A DNA stretch of 64,000 bases, taken from positions 124,001-188,000 of the forward strand of contig JAHLKI010000040.1 of NCBI GenBank assembly GCA_025602905.1. Reading direction: 5' to 3'. The position numbers and the translations under genes are program-made. This stretch comes from Phlyctochytrium arcticum (lineage: Eukaryota > Chytridiomycota > Chytridiomycetes > Chytridiales > Chytridiaceae). Below, piece by piece: positions 1-8,465 of this stretch; the first letter of the stretch is position 1, and every line of letters begins with the position of its first letter. The notes below the pieces were generated by a model, which saw nothing but the letters and a program-made list of their open reading frames with translations, was not told where the DNA came from and did not search any database.

Positions 1-639
1 AATTGGTAAGTATGCCTTCTTTGACAGCTGTCATTTGGCTGTCATTTCTGTACGTGGCCCATTGCCCCCCAACGCCCGGACCATAAAGGAACAACCCAAG
101 ACAAGCAAGAAGAGAGATGGCCAGGATCGATAATAGTGCAAATTAAACTACAAAACAACCAAGACATGTATAGCACAAAAGTCTGGTTCCTGACCGCGGC
201 GGACATCCTACTCTGATTGAGGAACATGTGGAGGGCGCTCTCTACCTTCTCCACAAAGAGGGGGGGGGGGGGGGGGGGGGGTGGAATCGAGAACCACTGC
301 AAATTTGACCCTCAAAACCGAACTTGCTCCTTTCCATCGGACGTATCAACCACGTCTTTGGGGTATTTTGACCCATATACGAACACGTACCTCATAAATA
401 TTGCGTATAGCTACGGGATAGGCCGTTTGTAGGATGAATTTCGCATAGCAAATTAAAAGAACCAATGTGCGTGTTCATCAATCTCAAAATGAGTAAGAAT
501 CCACACGAATGGAAGACCGCTTGTGTCTTACTCACCCGGCTCTCCCATTAGTGGTCAAATAGACGAACAAATGTCTTTCGGGTCGAGTCGAAGCCATTCA
601 CTGTTCAACGAGCGTCTGAGATAACTGACAGATTTTCTG
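1..639. other. Intergenic region with poly-G tract
   Basis: No gene is recognised here. The only clear feature is an uninterrupted run of G from about 260 to 281. Short open frames crossing it code only for proline or glycine runs and look spurious. Confidence 0.5.
260..281. repeat. Homopolymer G tract, 22 bp
   Basis: A run of about 22 consecutive G residues is visible directly. Such tracts are unstable and error-prone in sequencing, so the true length may differ. It lies outside any recognised gene. Confidence 0.9.
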
Positions 640-939
640 TTGCTCAGCAAACAACCCAGCGTGGAGGACTTGTCGTCCTTGGTGTCGGAGGAACGTGATG
701 TCGCCGACGAAGTGCTCTACATCTTTCCAATTCCTGTAACCCCCGCATCTTCGGAAGGCATCGAACATCTGGTGGGTGCAGATCCTATGGGTCTTCTCTC
801 TTCCTACTTCCCCCTCTCGCGCCGCTTCGAATACCACAGCTCCCCTCAGTTCACCGCTTTGCCCCTCCGGAAATCTATGGTAAAATCCCGCGTTCACATC
901 AACACAAAAATCGTTTCATACTCACGTCGTGTGCATCAG
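640..939 (+). pseudogene. Possible Fanzor-like protein fragment (relic)
   Basis: An open frame of about 100 codons on the + strand contains FTALPLRKSMVKSRVHINTK. This lines up with FCALPLRTSLVQSHVTIDT in the decayed Fanzor near 53.55 kb on the other strand (same spacing of PLR, S, V, V, I, T). In Fanzor proteins this block lies between the N-terminal part and the first RuvC motif. No RuvC motif follows in any frame, so at most a fragment remains. The frame could equally be a chance ORF; the motif match is the only evidence. It starts after a stop and has no convincing start codon. Confidence 0.3.
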
Positions 940-1575
940 TAGACCGCAGGCCTACAAAGAGGAGATGAAATCCGAACTTAGGGGGCGGGTTTTCAGGAAT
1001 GAGGTTTCGGAACGACTTTCTGCTACACGTCCTACCCGAAGGACAATGGAATCGGGGAGCAGGGCGTTCCGAAAGGATAGGATCCGCCTGAAGGGGCAAT
1101 TCAGGGGGAGCTGTCCACGGACTGTTAGGTGGTCTTTTTTCATTCTTTTTTGATAAAAGTGCTGTAGATTGCGCCAACCCAAGTTGTTTTTAACAATCCC
1201 ATTGTACACACCGGTACTGGAGCCGTGACCTTCTCAGTACCTGCAACATGACCAAGATTTTTCGATGCCTGCTGGCTAGCGATGGGCACCCGGGATTGTT
1301 CTGCCGGTCGGTGCAAGCGACGCTGAGGCGACTCCAGGTCGGGACAAGATAGTTTAGACTTTTTGCGGAGGCATGACGCGTTCTCGTGGTTGTGCTGGGA
1401 AGTTCAGAGCAACTGTAGGTTAGGCTGGCTTGAATACATATATATCGATCTATGTTGGCGGCTGAATATACTACTGTAAATTACTATATAATAGAATGCT
1501 TGTGCCGGCTGGTTCTATCTGCGAACCCAAGCACCGAGCCCCGTATTTCAGAGGTCCAAAATTGGTGGGAATTAT
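940..1575. other. Intergenic region, nothing recognised
   Basis: Only short overlapping frames are present, with no recognisable domain or splice pattern. It could hold further debris of the putative fragment at 640-939. Confidence 0.4.
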
Positions 1576-2431
1576 TCAGACGCCTCTGAAATTCTTGTGT
1601 AACGGCTTTAAGCGGGCTGTTCTCGAAAGTCCAAGCCGAAGCGGCACAGAATTTATACAACTTGCTGCTGATGGCACACTCTTATTCATGGGATTGTCTA
1701 CCTGCGGGTTGACCGGTTTGTATGCGGTATGAACCGCGGAGCTTTTTGGGTTTCGTGAGTTGTTGAAGTTGATAGCATGAGCGCTTTTATGCTCATCCTG
1801 CTTCGAGCGCTCCTTCCCGCTCTTTATCGTGCTGTTCTCCTTCTTTTGCACGAGTGGGGTACACGAAGTCGAAGGTTCATGTGAACTTGCCAATGGCGCT
1901 TCGTGGTGTACAATCGTTGTGTCGCTTTCCTTTTTGAAGGGTTCAACCAAAATTGAGGGCACGCGTTCTTCGGCTACATCTGATGATCCTTTTTGCAGTG
2001 ATGTGTTGACATCCTTCTCACTGAGAACAGGGACAGCCGTCCTTTTTGACAATTCTATGACCTGCCGAATCTCGGCCTGTTCACGCTTCTCCTAGAAGTA
2101 TAGCCCAAGATTTTCAGTGTTGAAATAAAGAGACGAGCAGTTCAGTAAATACCTGTAAACTCAAGCGCTTTCGTGAAGGGCCGCTGTCCATTGATGTGAG
2201 AGTTGTTGGACTTGTGGTAGGGGAGTTTGGGGTGATTCTCGCCGAAACCGGGGGATTGCTCGCACTTAGGAGATTTTCATCCTTCTCTATGTCTCTGTGA
2301 GTTGTTGGTTGCAGTTGATCACCAGTCTTGATGACCTTCTCGCGCGTTTTCTTTGGGGGGCTTTCCGTAACTTCCAGGGATGTAACCTCTGCGTAGCATA
2401 CTTCCTTCCGCTTGCGTTGAGGTCGACTCAT
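1576..2431 (-). CDS. RAD51AP1-like protein with C-terminal RAD51-interacting motif
   Basis: Two exons (2431-2153 and 2091-1576) joined by a 61-bp GT-AG intron give about 264 residues. The N-terminus MSRPQRKRKEVCY resembles the start of vertebrate RAD51AP1, and the C-terminus ends LRLGLSRTARLKPLH, very close to the RAD51-binding motif at the C-terminus of RAD51AP1. The middle is polar and low-complexity, as in that family, with a short charged stretch after the splice. In vertebrates RAD51AP1 stimulates RAD51 strand invasion in homologous recombination. A nuclear repair role here is inferred from the two terminal motifs only. The start was chosen because ATG 2431 gives the conserved N-terminus; the longer frame upstream lacks support. 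It is divergent from the COA5 gene. Confidence 0.6.
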
Positions 2432-2570
2432 GCGAGCTAGGATACTTTGAGATGTGCAAGTAAATCTACCGAGACACACCGTTCAGAAGAATAAGAAACA
2501 TGGTCTCGGATCATCGAGTCGGGGATGATGAGGTTTCATGATGAAAGTGCCAGCCACCCGTTCCAGTTCA

Positions 2571-2649
2571 AGGCTCAACCCTCCGACTGCTGAGAAAGGC
2601 TGTTACCCCAGGCTCAACCAGAGGCTCGAAGGCTCAACGGAAGGCTCAA
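2571..2649. repeat. Clustered AGGCTCAA repeats
   Basis: AGGCTCAA(C/T) occurs at about 571, 610, 630 and 642 (+2000), with a near copy AGGCTCGA at about 622. The cluster lies in the 424-bp divergent space between the RAD51AP1-like gene and COA5/PET191. It may be a small minisatellite or a set of transcription-factor sites. Confidence 0.6.
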
Positions 2650-2855
2650 TTAATAACGATCAACTTCAAGCTCCATCCTGAGAGCTCCAACAGCTCGACT
2701 GGTCAAGTCTTCATTCACCGACTGAGACTGCGAATCTCCCGAGTACCGTATATTTACTGTACAGGTCTTAGATAAAGACTTGGCATTCGATAGCAGCTTT
2801 TCCCTGCTTGCCAAGTCTTCCGCCGATCTCAATACTACCTGCATAATTCGCCGAT

Positions 2856-3181
2856 ATGCCGACCTGTGATCCATTTTACAAAGCTCTGATAGATTGTTTG
2901 TATAAATCACCATGTGTTGTTGAGGCCCGGAAAACGCCCAGAGAGTGCCTCGATCCTCGTTATAAGGAAGATATGGTTTCGGAAGAGTGCCGACTTGCAC
3001 AACGGGCATACCTTGAATGCAAAATGGCGATCGTGAGTTTTTGGTATTCTAGAGCTATTCGTTAGACTTTCTGACAAGACTTTACGGCTTTGCCTAGATG
3101 AATCCCCGGAAACGATTTAGGGGACCATACGGAGGGCGACCAGCACCAAGTGCGAGTCCCGAAGATGATGAGAATTCTTGA
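2856..3181 (+). CDS. PET191: Cytochrome c oxidase assembly factor COA5/Pet191
   Basis: Two exons (2856-3032, 3098-3181) with a GTGAGT...CTAG intron encode 86 residues. The protein shows twin CX9C motifs (CDPFYKALIDC and CRLAQRAYLEC) and the conserved tail MNPRKRFRG right after the splice, both diagnostic for Pet191/COA5. Family members are small soluble or loosely membrane-attached proteins of the mitochondrial intermembrane space, required for complex IV assembly and folded by the Mia40 relay. Length matches the family (about 75-110 residues). ATG 2856 is the first ATG that gives the family N-terminus. Confidence 0.9.
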
Positions 3182-4328
3182 ACTTGACGTGTTAGGAAAT
3201 CCTATGACTGATAAAGAATACAACTGCAGCTCAGGCTACGTATATCACTACACTCAAATTACTATCCTACGGTAGGCAGTAGGACGATTGCATTGCTGAT
3301 CAAGACCTTTTCCCACCGCTCCCCTCGCCGTTTCTATCCCCGCTAATGTTGTGGAAGGGTGTCGCTAAACGTGCGAGAGAATAGCGCTCAGAAAGCGCTG
3401 GTCGTTGTCCTCCGTGGGCGATTATGAAGAGGACGAAAATGGAGGGGATATCCATCGCGGCATTTGTACACGCAATTCACCCACTGATATCTCGACAAAA
3501 TTTCAAAGGGGCCGACCAGCGAAGAATGCTTCACAAAGGTGACATAACTTACAAGTGTTATTGTCGCCAATGGGTCGGAGTTCGGGAGTATGACGGATCT
3601 TTGCCACGGTTGTTGTGGGCATAGAGGGCAGCATTCAGAGCGGCGATGTTTTGGTCAAAAGGTTTCATGATGGTGCATCACGTCTTTTGGGCCCGCATGC
3701 TGCTCTTACGGCAAGGTCGGGATCAGCAGTGGCGGTCAGTGATTTGTGCCAAGTTGTGGAGGAGAGCGTGCCAGTAATTAATGAAATGTCATGAAGGATG
3801 AATGTTGCAAGTTATCAATGCTTTTCAGATCCACTGTTCTTGCTTACGACTGGCATCTGTAAACCCGCAGAGTTGGTGTAATGCCGGTTTTTCCCGTGAT
3901 TGTCAATGGCATCTTGTCTGTCAACTTCCCAAAAAGCTCCCGTCTGATACTGTACAGGCGGTGCTGGTTGGTTGTTAAGACGCATCTTTTCCGCGTCTTT
4001 TTCTGGGAGTTTTGCGTATCAGTGGATGACGACGACCGCTGTCGCCTCTTCGTCGCTTTCCATCCAAGAAGCTTGCATTCCCTGCTACCCGACCTGTCCA
4101 CGAATTACGATGTCTTCAGCAAACACCGAATCCCTGAGGCTACAATCAGGTAAGTCACTCTTGTTTCTTTCAGTAATACATAATCGGTTTGTTTGTAACA
4201 TTGAAATAAGATGTTGGCCGAACTTCTGCTTTGGCGCAACTTCATCGCGTGAACGCATGGAGACGGAGTAGTCCAACAGCATCGGTGCAGGTGACGAAGC
4301 ACTAAGACGCTGTCACTGCCTTTCGGCT
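3182..4328. other. Intergenic region, no gene assigned
   Basis: Several 60-100 codon frames overlap on both strands (for example 3844-4101 minus, rich in Ser, Lys and Arg) but none joins into a recognisable protein. It may include UTRs of the flanking genes. Confidence 0.4.
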
Positions 4329-4719
4329 CTAATCAACGAACGGCGAATGGCGCGTAGGCTGAATGAAACCTGGAGTGAAAGAAAAAGCCCGTACGTACCC
4401 CCGGGTAGCAGGTCTTGGCGCTCTATACGCCCCATCGCTACTTCTCTGGTGCTGCGCAATAACGAGCTACGCGGATTTTGAGGTGGTATGTAGTTGATGG
4501 GAAGTGGTCTTGAGAGGTATACTAGGCCATGTTCCTTTTTGGTATCGTCTCGCACCGGGCCTCGTACAAGCGGATAGGATATAGGCTCCCCACGAGGGCA
4601 GTGCTTAACGGTAGAGAATTATAGTATTCGCGAGATGAAAGCAATGAATGTCCGTACGGCGTTCTCGGTAGACGGTGGCTTTTTGGGAAATGCTCGGAGG
4701 TCCGCCGGGAACTGCTCAT
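4329..4719 (-). CDS. Small uncharacterised protein, candidate three-exon gene
   Basis: Exon 1 runs 4719-4568 and begins MSSSRRTSEHFPKS. A 59-bp GTACGA...CAAG intron joins it in phase to exon 2 (4508-4399), containing INYIPPQNPRSSLLRS. A very short (29-bp) GT-AG step would lead to a short exon 3 ending HSPFVD and a stop. The product would be about 110 residues, rich in Pro, Arg and Tyr, with no known domain. The frame-consistent splice of exons 1 and 2 is the main support; the 29-bp intron is shorter than others in the window and doubtful. It is divergent from the membrane-protein gene at 4978. Confidence 0.3.
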
Positions 4720-4977
4720 CTGCCTGCTCTCTTTCTCGCCGTCTATAAACACCCTTCCTGAAAGGTCAATCCGACGCGATCTCCACGCTGATCTCCGGCG
4801 GATAAAGTCGGGATAAAGTCGACCGCGACGCGAGGCGACATCTCGACTTTGACGAAACTCGACAGGCCTTCCCAGGGCCTTCCGAAACTTTTTTCATCTG
4901 CCCTCTTCTGTTCCATACTCCGAAATTAGAGTCAAGCAAGCATTCGAACGGAGAAGTTCGAATTTTCGAAAATATCT

Positions 4978-5787
4978 ATGAGGTGTGGCTTGCGGCCAAA
5001 GGCAAGATTTGTATCAGTTGATTCAGTTATAACATTTTTCAACTTTCACGTTACCCTGCGCGCTCCATTCAAGATGGCATTGACAACTCTCGACATATTT
5101 GCGTATACGCAAGACCCAATCTTTCCGGAAAGGATTCATGACGCGTTCAATCGCTTGTGGTTTATCCAATCTCTGTTATGTATGCTGGACTGTCTCAAGC
5201 AGAGGCGAATTTTGCCCGACCCTTCTCCACCCACGATCTCGCTTTTCAACAGTCAATTCCGGTTGCATCTTCTGTCACACACAATTTTCTATGTGGTAGA
5301 GCTTGTGCTAACGAATATGGTTATGGGGTTTACCAACATGGCATGCCATCATCTCGTTGCTTTGGGCATTTTTTACAGCATCTGGGCCGAATGGAATAGC
5401 ATCTCCGCGGTAGTCATATTGCCGTTCATGTTGCATGCATGGCTGTGGGTCTGGAGCGGAGGGACGAGTTGGTTCATTTTATCAATGTACAATTGGGCTC
5501 TTCTGGCAGCAGGTCTTGCTTTACTCTCAAATAACGCGTATTACGCTGCGAAATTCGGAAAAGACGCAGCTCCAATCAGGTGGATGGGTTTGCCAGGACT
5601 ATGCATCTTTGAAGTCGGAGTGAATGCGTTCACCTATTGCTGGAGTTATTACGGCAAATACTGTCCGACCCTTGACACAGACAGTTTTCCGGAAGCAGTG
5701 CGACTAATTGGGTTGATATCCTTAACGTTAGCCGCGCTGGTCCTACCTAGTATCGCGCTCACTTTGAAAGCGACCGGAGAAATTTGA
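4978..5787 (+). CDS. Polytopic membrane protein, possibly TLC-like
   Basis: One uninterrupted frame of 269 codons. ATG 5074 (MALTTLDIFAYTQDP) is an equally good in-frame start and may be the real one. At least five or six hydrophobic segments are visible, including one around LLSHTIFYVVELVLT and a C-terminal LIGLISLTLAALVLPSIAL. A paired histidine in NMACHHLVALGIF sits at a membrane edge, reminiscent of the His-His motif of TLC-domain (TRAM/LAG1/CLN8) proteins, but the match is weak and no confident family assignment is made. Its 3' end overlaps the minus-strand MBIP-like gene by about 140 bp. Confidence 0.6.
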   Translation: MRCGLRPKARFVSVDSVITFFNFHVTLRAPFKMALTTLDIFAYTQDPIFPERIHDAFNRLWFIQSLLCMLDCLKQRRILPDPSPPTISLFNSQFRLHLLSHTIFYVVELVLTNMVMGFTNMACHHLVALGIFYSIWAEWNSISAVVILPFMLHAWLWVWSGGTSWFILSMYNWALLAAGLALLSNNAYYAAKFGKDAAPIRWMGLPGLCIFEVGVNAFTYCWSYYGKYCPTLDTDSFPEAVRLIGLISLTLAALVLPSIALTLKATGEI

Positions 5788-7217
5788 ATGGGAGGGCGTG
5801 TAATCGGGACATCATCGGCTTTGTTGCTGCTTGTGCAGTAGTGACTCCTTGAGACTTTGTATTCGTTGACGAATTGACTCCACATCCGACTAATTGCGCA
5901 AATAAGTACGGCCGTTCCCATCACCACGACAAGGAAGCTCATATTTACCTTGGAATTGCTGCTATCTGGCTCTTCTGTGCTATTATCGTCTGGTTGCGGA
6001 TCAGAGCCACCGGTGTTGGGAGTTTGCCCAATTGTGGTCCCACTTTGGCGTGTGATGGGCAGGGGGGGAATTACGGAGGATTGCAAGTCACCGTTACGAG
6101 TTTGGCTAATCACTGTCAAGGGCGGCGGTAGCTGCAAGACTCGATTCGAAATCTGCTGGAAAACAAATCTCAGAGACGCCAATATGGTAATCTCTTCAGA
6201 GACGTACCAGGTCACTACGAGGCTGGCTAAAGTGGAATGCAGCCCACATGGGGAACGCCTCTTCTAATTGTATCAATCGGTCCTCCAGCGCCTTGACTCG
6301 TTGGATAGCTGTCAAAGGTGAAGGTGTCGCTGGCAAACAGGATGCAATATCAGCTGCGGCACAAGTTCACCGATGCACGTTTTTCCGTACCGAAATCAAC
6401 ATTGATGTGTTTTTGCAAATTTTGAATTCGTTCTTCAAGGCCGTCTTGGACATCAAGTTGGCGTGTTGCCTCAGAATTCGGATTGGAATGGTTCGCACTT
6501 GTTGATCTATCCAACGGCCCAGAGAAGTTATGAACAACGTCCAGCTTCATTTGCACCACCCGGTTGATTTGGACAGCATCAACACGCGCGCAAGATCCTG
6601 GACATTAACCATTAGATAGTCGAAAGGAACATATCCAAGACCAACCTTCAGTGTCGGTAGCTTTCAAAAACTCCTTTCGATTACTTGTGTTAATCTTATC
6701 TCGCTTGGCATCAATGAAATGGAGTATGCGCTCCTCCATCTATTTTCATACTGAGAACAGTGAAGGGGTTGTGAGCATGAGTGGTTGCTCACTTGTCTCT
6801 CGTCCGCTCGTATTTGCACAAGTTCTTCCCCACTGCGTGTAGCCTCATCTACAAATTTCAGCATAAACATCTTCGAGCAAAGGCTTCAACGGCTAGGTAC
6901 CATCAGCTTTGCGCTTTTTGTTTGATCCACTTTCCACAATTGGCACATTTGCATTCAATACATCACGAAATTGCTGGTGGCAGCTTAAGATTGTCGAGAA
7001 AAATTCCTTTAAAGACGCTTTCGAGGCCTCCGAAGTTTGTAAACCTCCTTCGGTACTACTTTGAAATTGCAAACCTTCCAAAATTTCAAACAACATTTTA
7101 TTCGACTGGACAGACAAGTAGCTTACCAAGGTTTCCAGTAAAGTCTGCAATAGCCTTGATCACGACACTCGTAATTCGCTGATAATCGCCATCGGTATGT
7201 GTCGCTTCGGATTCCAT
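5649..7217 (-). CDS. MBIP-like protein (ATAC-complex subunit homolog)
   Basis: Multi-exon gene starting at ATG 7217 (MESEATHTDGDYQR). Spliced segments include ERILHFIDAKRDKINTSNRK, then GSCARVDAVQINRVV, then EERIQNLQKHINV, then AIQRVKALEDRLIQLEE. The order and spacing match human MBIP (RI-FI-RK helix, SCARTDA, RVVN-YGP, EERL-N-E-HL, IYQRIKKLEDKILELE). MBIP is a scaffold subunit of the animal ATAC histone acetyltransferase complex and binds MAP3K12. After the last conserved helix a 52-bp GT-AG intron (6156-6207) keeps phase into a 5649-6155 exon with a proline-rich stretch and a hydrophobic segment (MSFLVVVMGTAVLICAIS), not known in MBIP. One internal intron (about 37 bp, near 6340-6390) is unusually short. 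The 3' limit is uncertain. Confidence 0.6.
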
Positions 7218-7283
7218 GACCAATTCTGAAATTCTAAACCTGGATCAAGGCAAGATCCGTACGAATCAGATACTTCCCCAAAA

Positions 7284-8339
7284 ATGGCCAGTGAAACTTC
7301 GAATAGAAATGGGAAAGGCCAAATAGTTTTTTTCCCTGTAGCTGGGTTCCAAGGCAGTCTAGAAGGCACTACCTTACTTTGTGTGAGTTCGTGATTATTT
7401 CAAGAGCTGAACTCGTTTTGAATTTCTGACTTCGGCACTTGAGTCAGCCTGCACCAAACGGGTTGGGCAACATAGGTCAATTGGCAGTCGATCTACTCAT
7501 CGCAACCTTTTCCTTGCAAAAGATCGGATTTTTGGAATCCCCTGATCTTTTGCCGGTTTGTGGGCATGACACCTATGACCAAGAACAGCAACCACGCCTA
7601 TACACTACATTTGAAGGTCCGACCAAGATCTACACTTACCAATTCCGGTCACTAAACCATTTCGTTTTTAGTTTTCCAAGGGACGATCTCCGGAAAGCAA
7701 TATAGTGTCATTCAAATACGCTCCCCGGTCATCAAGAAACGAGCAATTGCCTTTGCACAAGACTTTGCAGATTGGATAGCTTCAACGGGCTTTAAGAATA
7801 TTGTTCTCCTCTCAGGGTTAGACGCGGGAAGACGGAATGACCAGCAAATGTCGGCGTAGGTGACAAATTGTCTCTCAACTATAGCCATGGTTTTTCACTG
7901 TTGTTCAAAGGAGCCGCCTCCGGCATTTTTCCACAGATAGGGCAAGTACGTATCGCGAGGCTCTAGAGAAGGCTGGCATTCGAGAGCTAGAGGGAGACGT
8001 CGCATCCCATGCGTCAGGCAATCCAATTCCACCAGGGGGCGGTGTATTACGATTTTTAATTGAGAAATTGAAAGACGGTCCTACACCTCTCGTGTGTTTG
8101 ACCTGGTTCTCGGTGGAGGGAGGTATGTTGTCACATGATTTAGAATGGTAACAAGTTTGATGTTGCTGAATATATGTAAATCAGACAATGTGAATGATGC
8201 AGTCGAGCTCGCTTCAGCCGTCAGAAACTTGAGCGCGGAGAGCGATGCGTTTGCCAGAGATGGCTCGACGTGGAAGATACCCGCATCTTGGGAGCAACTA
8301 TATGGACCGACTCTTACGACTCCCGCACTTTTCGGCTGA
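7284..8339 (+). CDS. PSMG2: Proteasome assembly chaperone 2 (PSMG2/Pba2-type)
   Basis: Five exons (7284-7382, 7448-7616, 7672-7853, 7909-8122, 8185-8339) join in phase to 272 residues. The N-terminal segment has FFPVAGFQGSLEG, then GLGNIGQLAVDLLIAT, the hallmark of PAC2/PSMG2, followed by YSVIQIRSPVIKK and the IVLLSGLDAG strand. The C-terminal half has PPGGGVLRFLIEK and a WKIPASWEQLYG end typical of the family. With its partner PSMG1 the protein guides assembly of the 20S proteasome alpha ring in the cytosol or nucleus. ATG 7284 is the only in-frame ATG before the conserved start. It is divergent from the MBIP-like gene, with only 66 bp between the two start codons. Confidence 0.9.
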
Positions 8340-8465
8340 ACTATACCCTCCAGGCTCCAGCATGCCTATATGTCTTATGTTTTTATATGTACATCCCACT
8401 GAAGTGATATCAATGCTGCAATCTAAAATATTTACATGATTCATCATAGCTGTAACTTTGATGCT

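Noticed and set aside
42..432. Short frames across the poly-G tract coding for proline or glycine runs
   Set aside because: Composition is driven by the homopolymer; no start context, domain or splice support.
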